DNA from: QALR01 sp964466625
Lineage (GTDB): Bacteria > Bacillota > Clostridia > Oscillospirales > CAG-272
Direction of reading: 5' to 3'
DNA: 21,760 bases
Assembly (NCBI GenBank): GCA_964466625.1
Contig: CAYXQF010000028.1
Span: forward strand, 1 to 21,760
Shown piece after piece: positions 21,749 to 21,760 of the stretch (its first letter is position 1; every line of letters begins with the position of its first letter). The notes beneath the pieces are model-generated. The model saw only the letters and a program-made list of their open reading frames with translations, did no database searches and had not been told where the DNA came from. The position numbers and the translations under genes were made by a program.

Positions 21749-21760
21749 TATATATCGCGG

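Noticed and set aside
21738..21760. tRNA 3' end as an integration attachment site
   Set aside because: No integrase gene or direct repeat of the tRNA 3' end is present in the window, so there is no sign of an integrated element.

Overview
The window looks like chromosomal DNA from an anaerobic, probably gut-associated, uncultured member of the Clostridia (Bacillota). The basis for this is a clostridial-order rnfCDGEAB operon, a long multi-cluster RnfB, a short ProB without a PUA domain, the GlpA-like / FAD-oxidoreductase / DUF1667 trio, strong AGGAGG-type ribosome binding sites and near-consensus SigA-type promoters. No genus can be named from sequence alone. There are no insertion sequences, phage genes or CRISPR arrays, and no gene-free stretch longer than about 155 bp.

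Layout on the + strand, 1-18945: a terminator from an upstream gene; a HisJ/HisK-type PHP phosphatase with its own promoter; fucO (lactaldehyde reductase), very strongly codon-biased, with a strong promoter, a 5' mRNA hairpin and a strong terminator; a metallophosphoesterase just behind that terminator; a three-gene glycerol-3-phosphate-oxidation-type operon under a perfect consensus promoter; an MgtC/SapB membrane protein followed closely by proB-proA-proC, a complete glutamate-to-proline pathway; a two-zinc-ribbon protein boxed in by inverted repeats; rnfCDGEAB, the ion-pumping ferredoxin:NAD+ oxidoreductase; then a two-gene operon of a 512-aa protein I cannot assign and a 602-aa parallel beta-helix protein with no export signal.

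On the - strand, 21483-18989, is an operon apbE - NusG-domain-II protein - Gx-transporter-family membrane protein - divergent Ham1/RdgB-like protein. It converges on the beta-helix operon at a bidirectional terminator. Divergent to it is a tRNA-Leu(UAA) gene at the right edge.

Functional theme: redox and energy metabolism of a fermenter. Rnf exchanges electrons between ferredoxin and NAD(H) while moving ions. Its RnfD and RnfG subunits need covalent FMN, which an ApbE enzyme encoded 5 kb away could supply. The apbE/NusG_II/Gx set resembles the fmnB-eetA-eetB part of Gram-positive flavin-based extracellular electron transfer loci. FucO and the GlpA-like operon would consume or produce reducing equivalents in the same economy. 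The points most worth a second look are the missing canonical start codon of apbE, the eet-like module, the orphan 512-aa/beta-helix operon, the altered flavinylation motifs and the Cys-rich RnfE tail.
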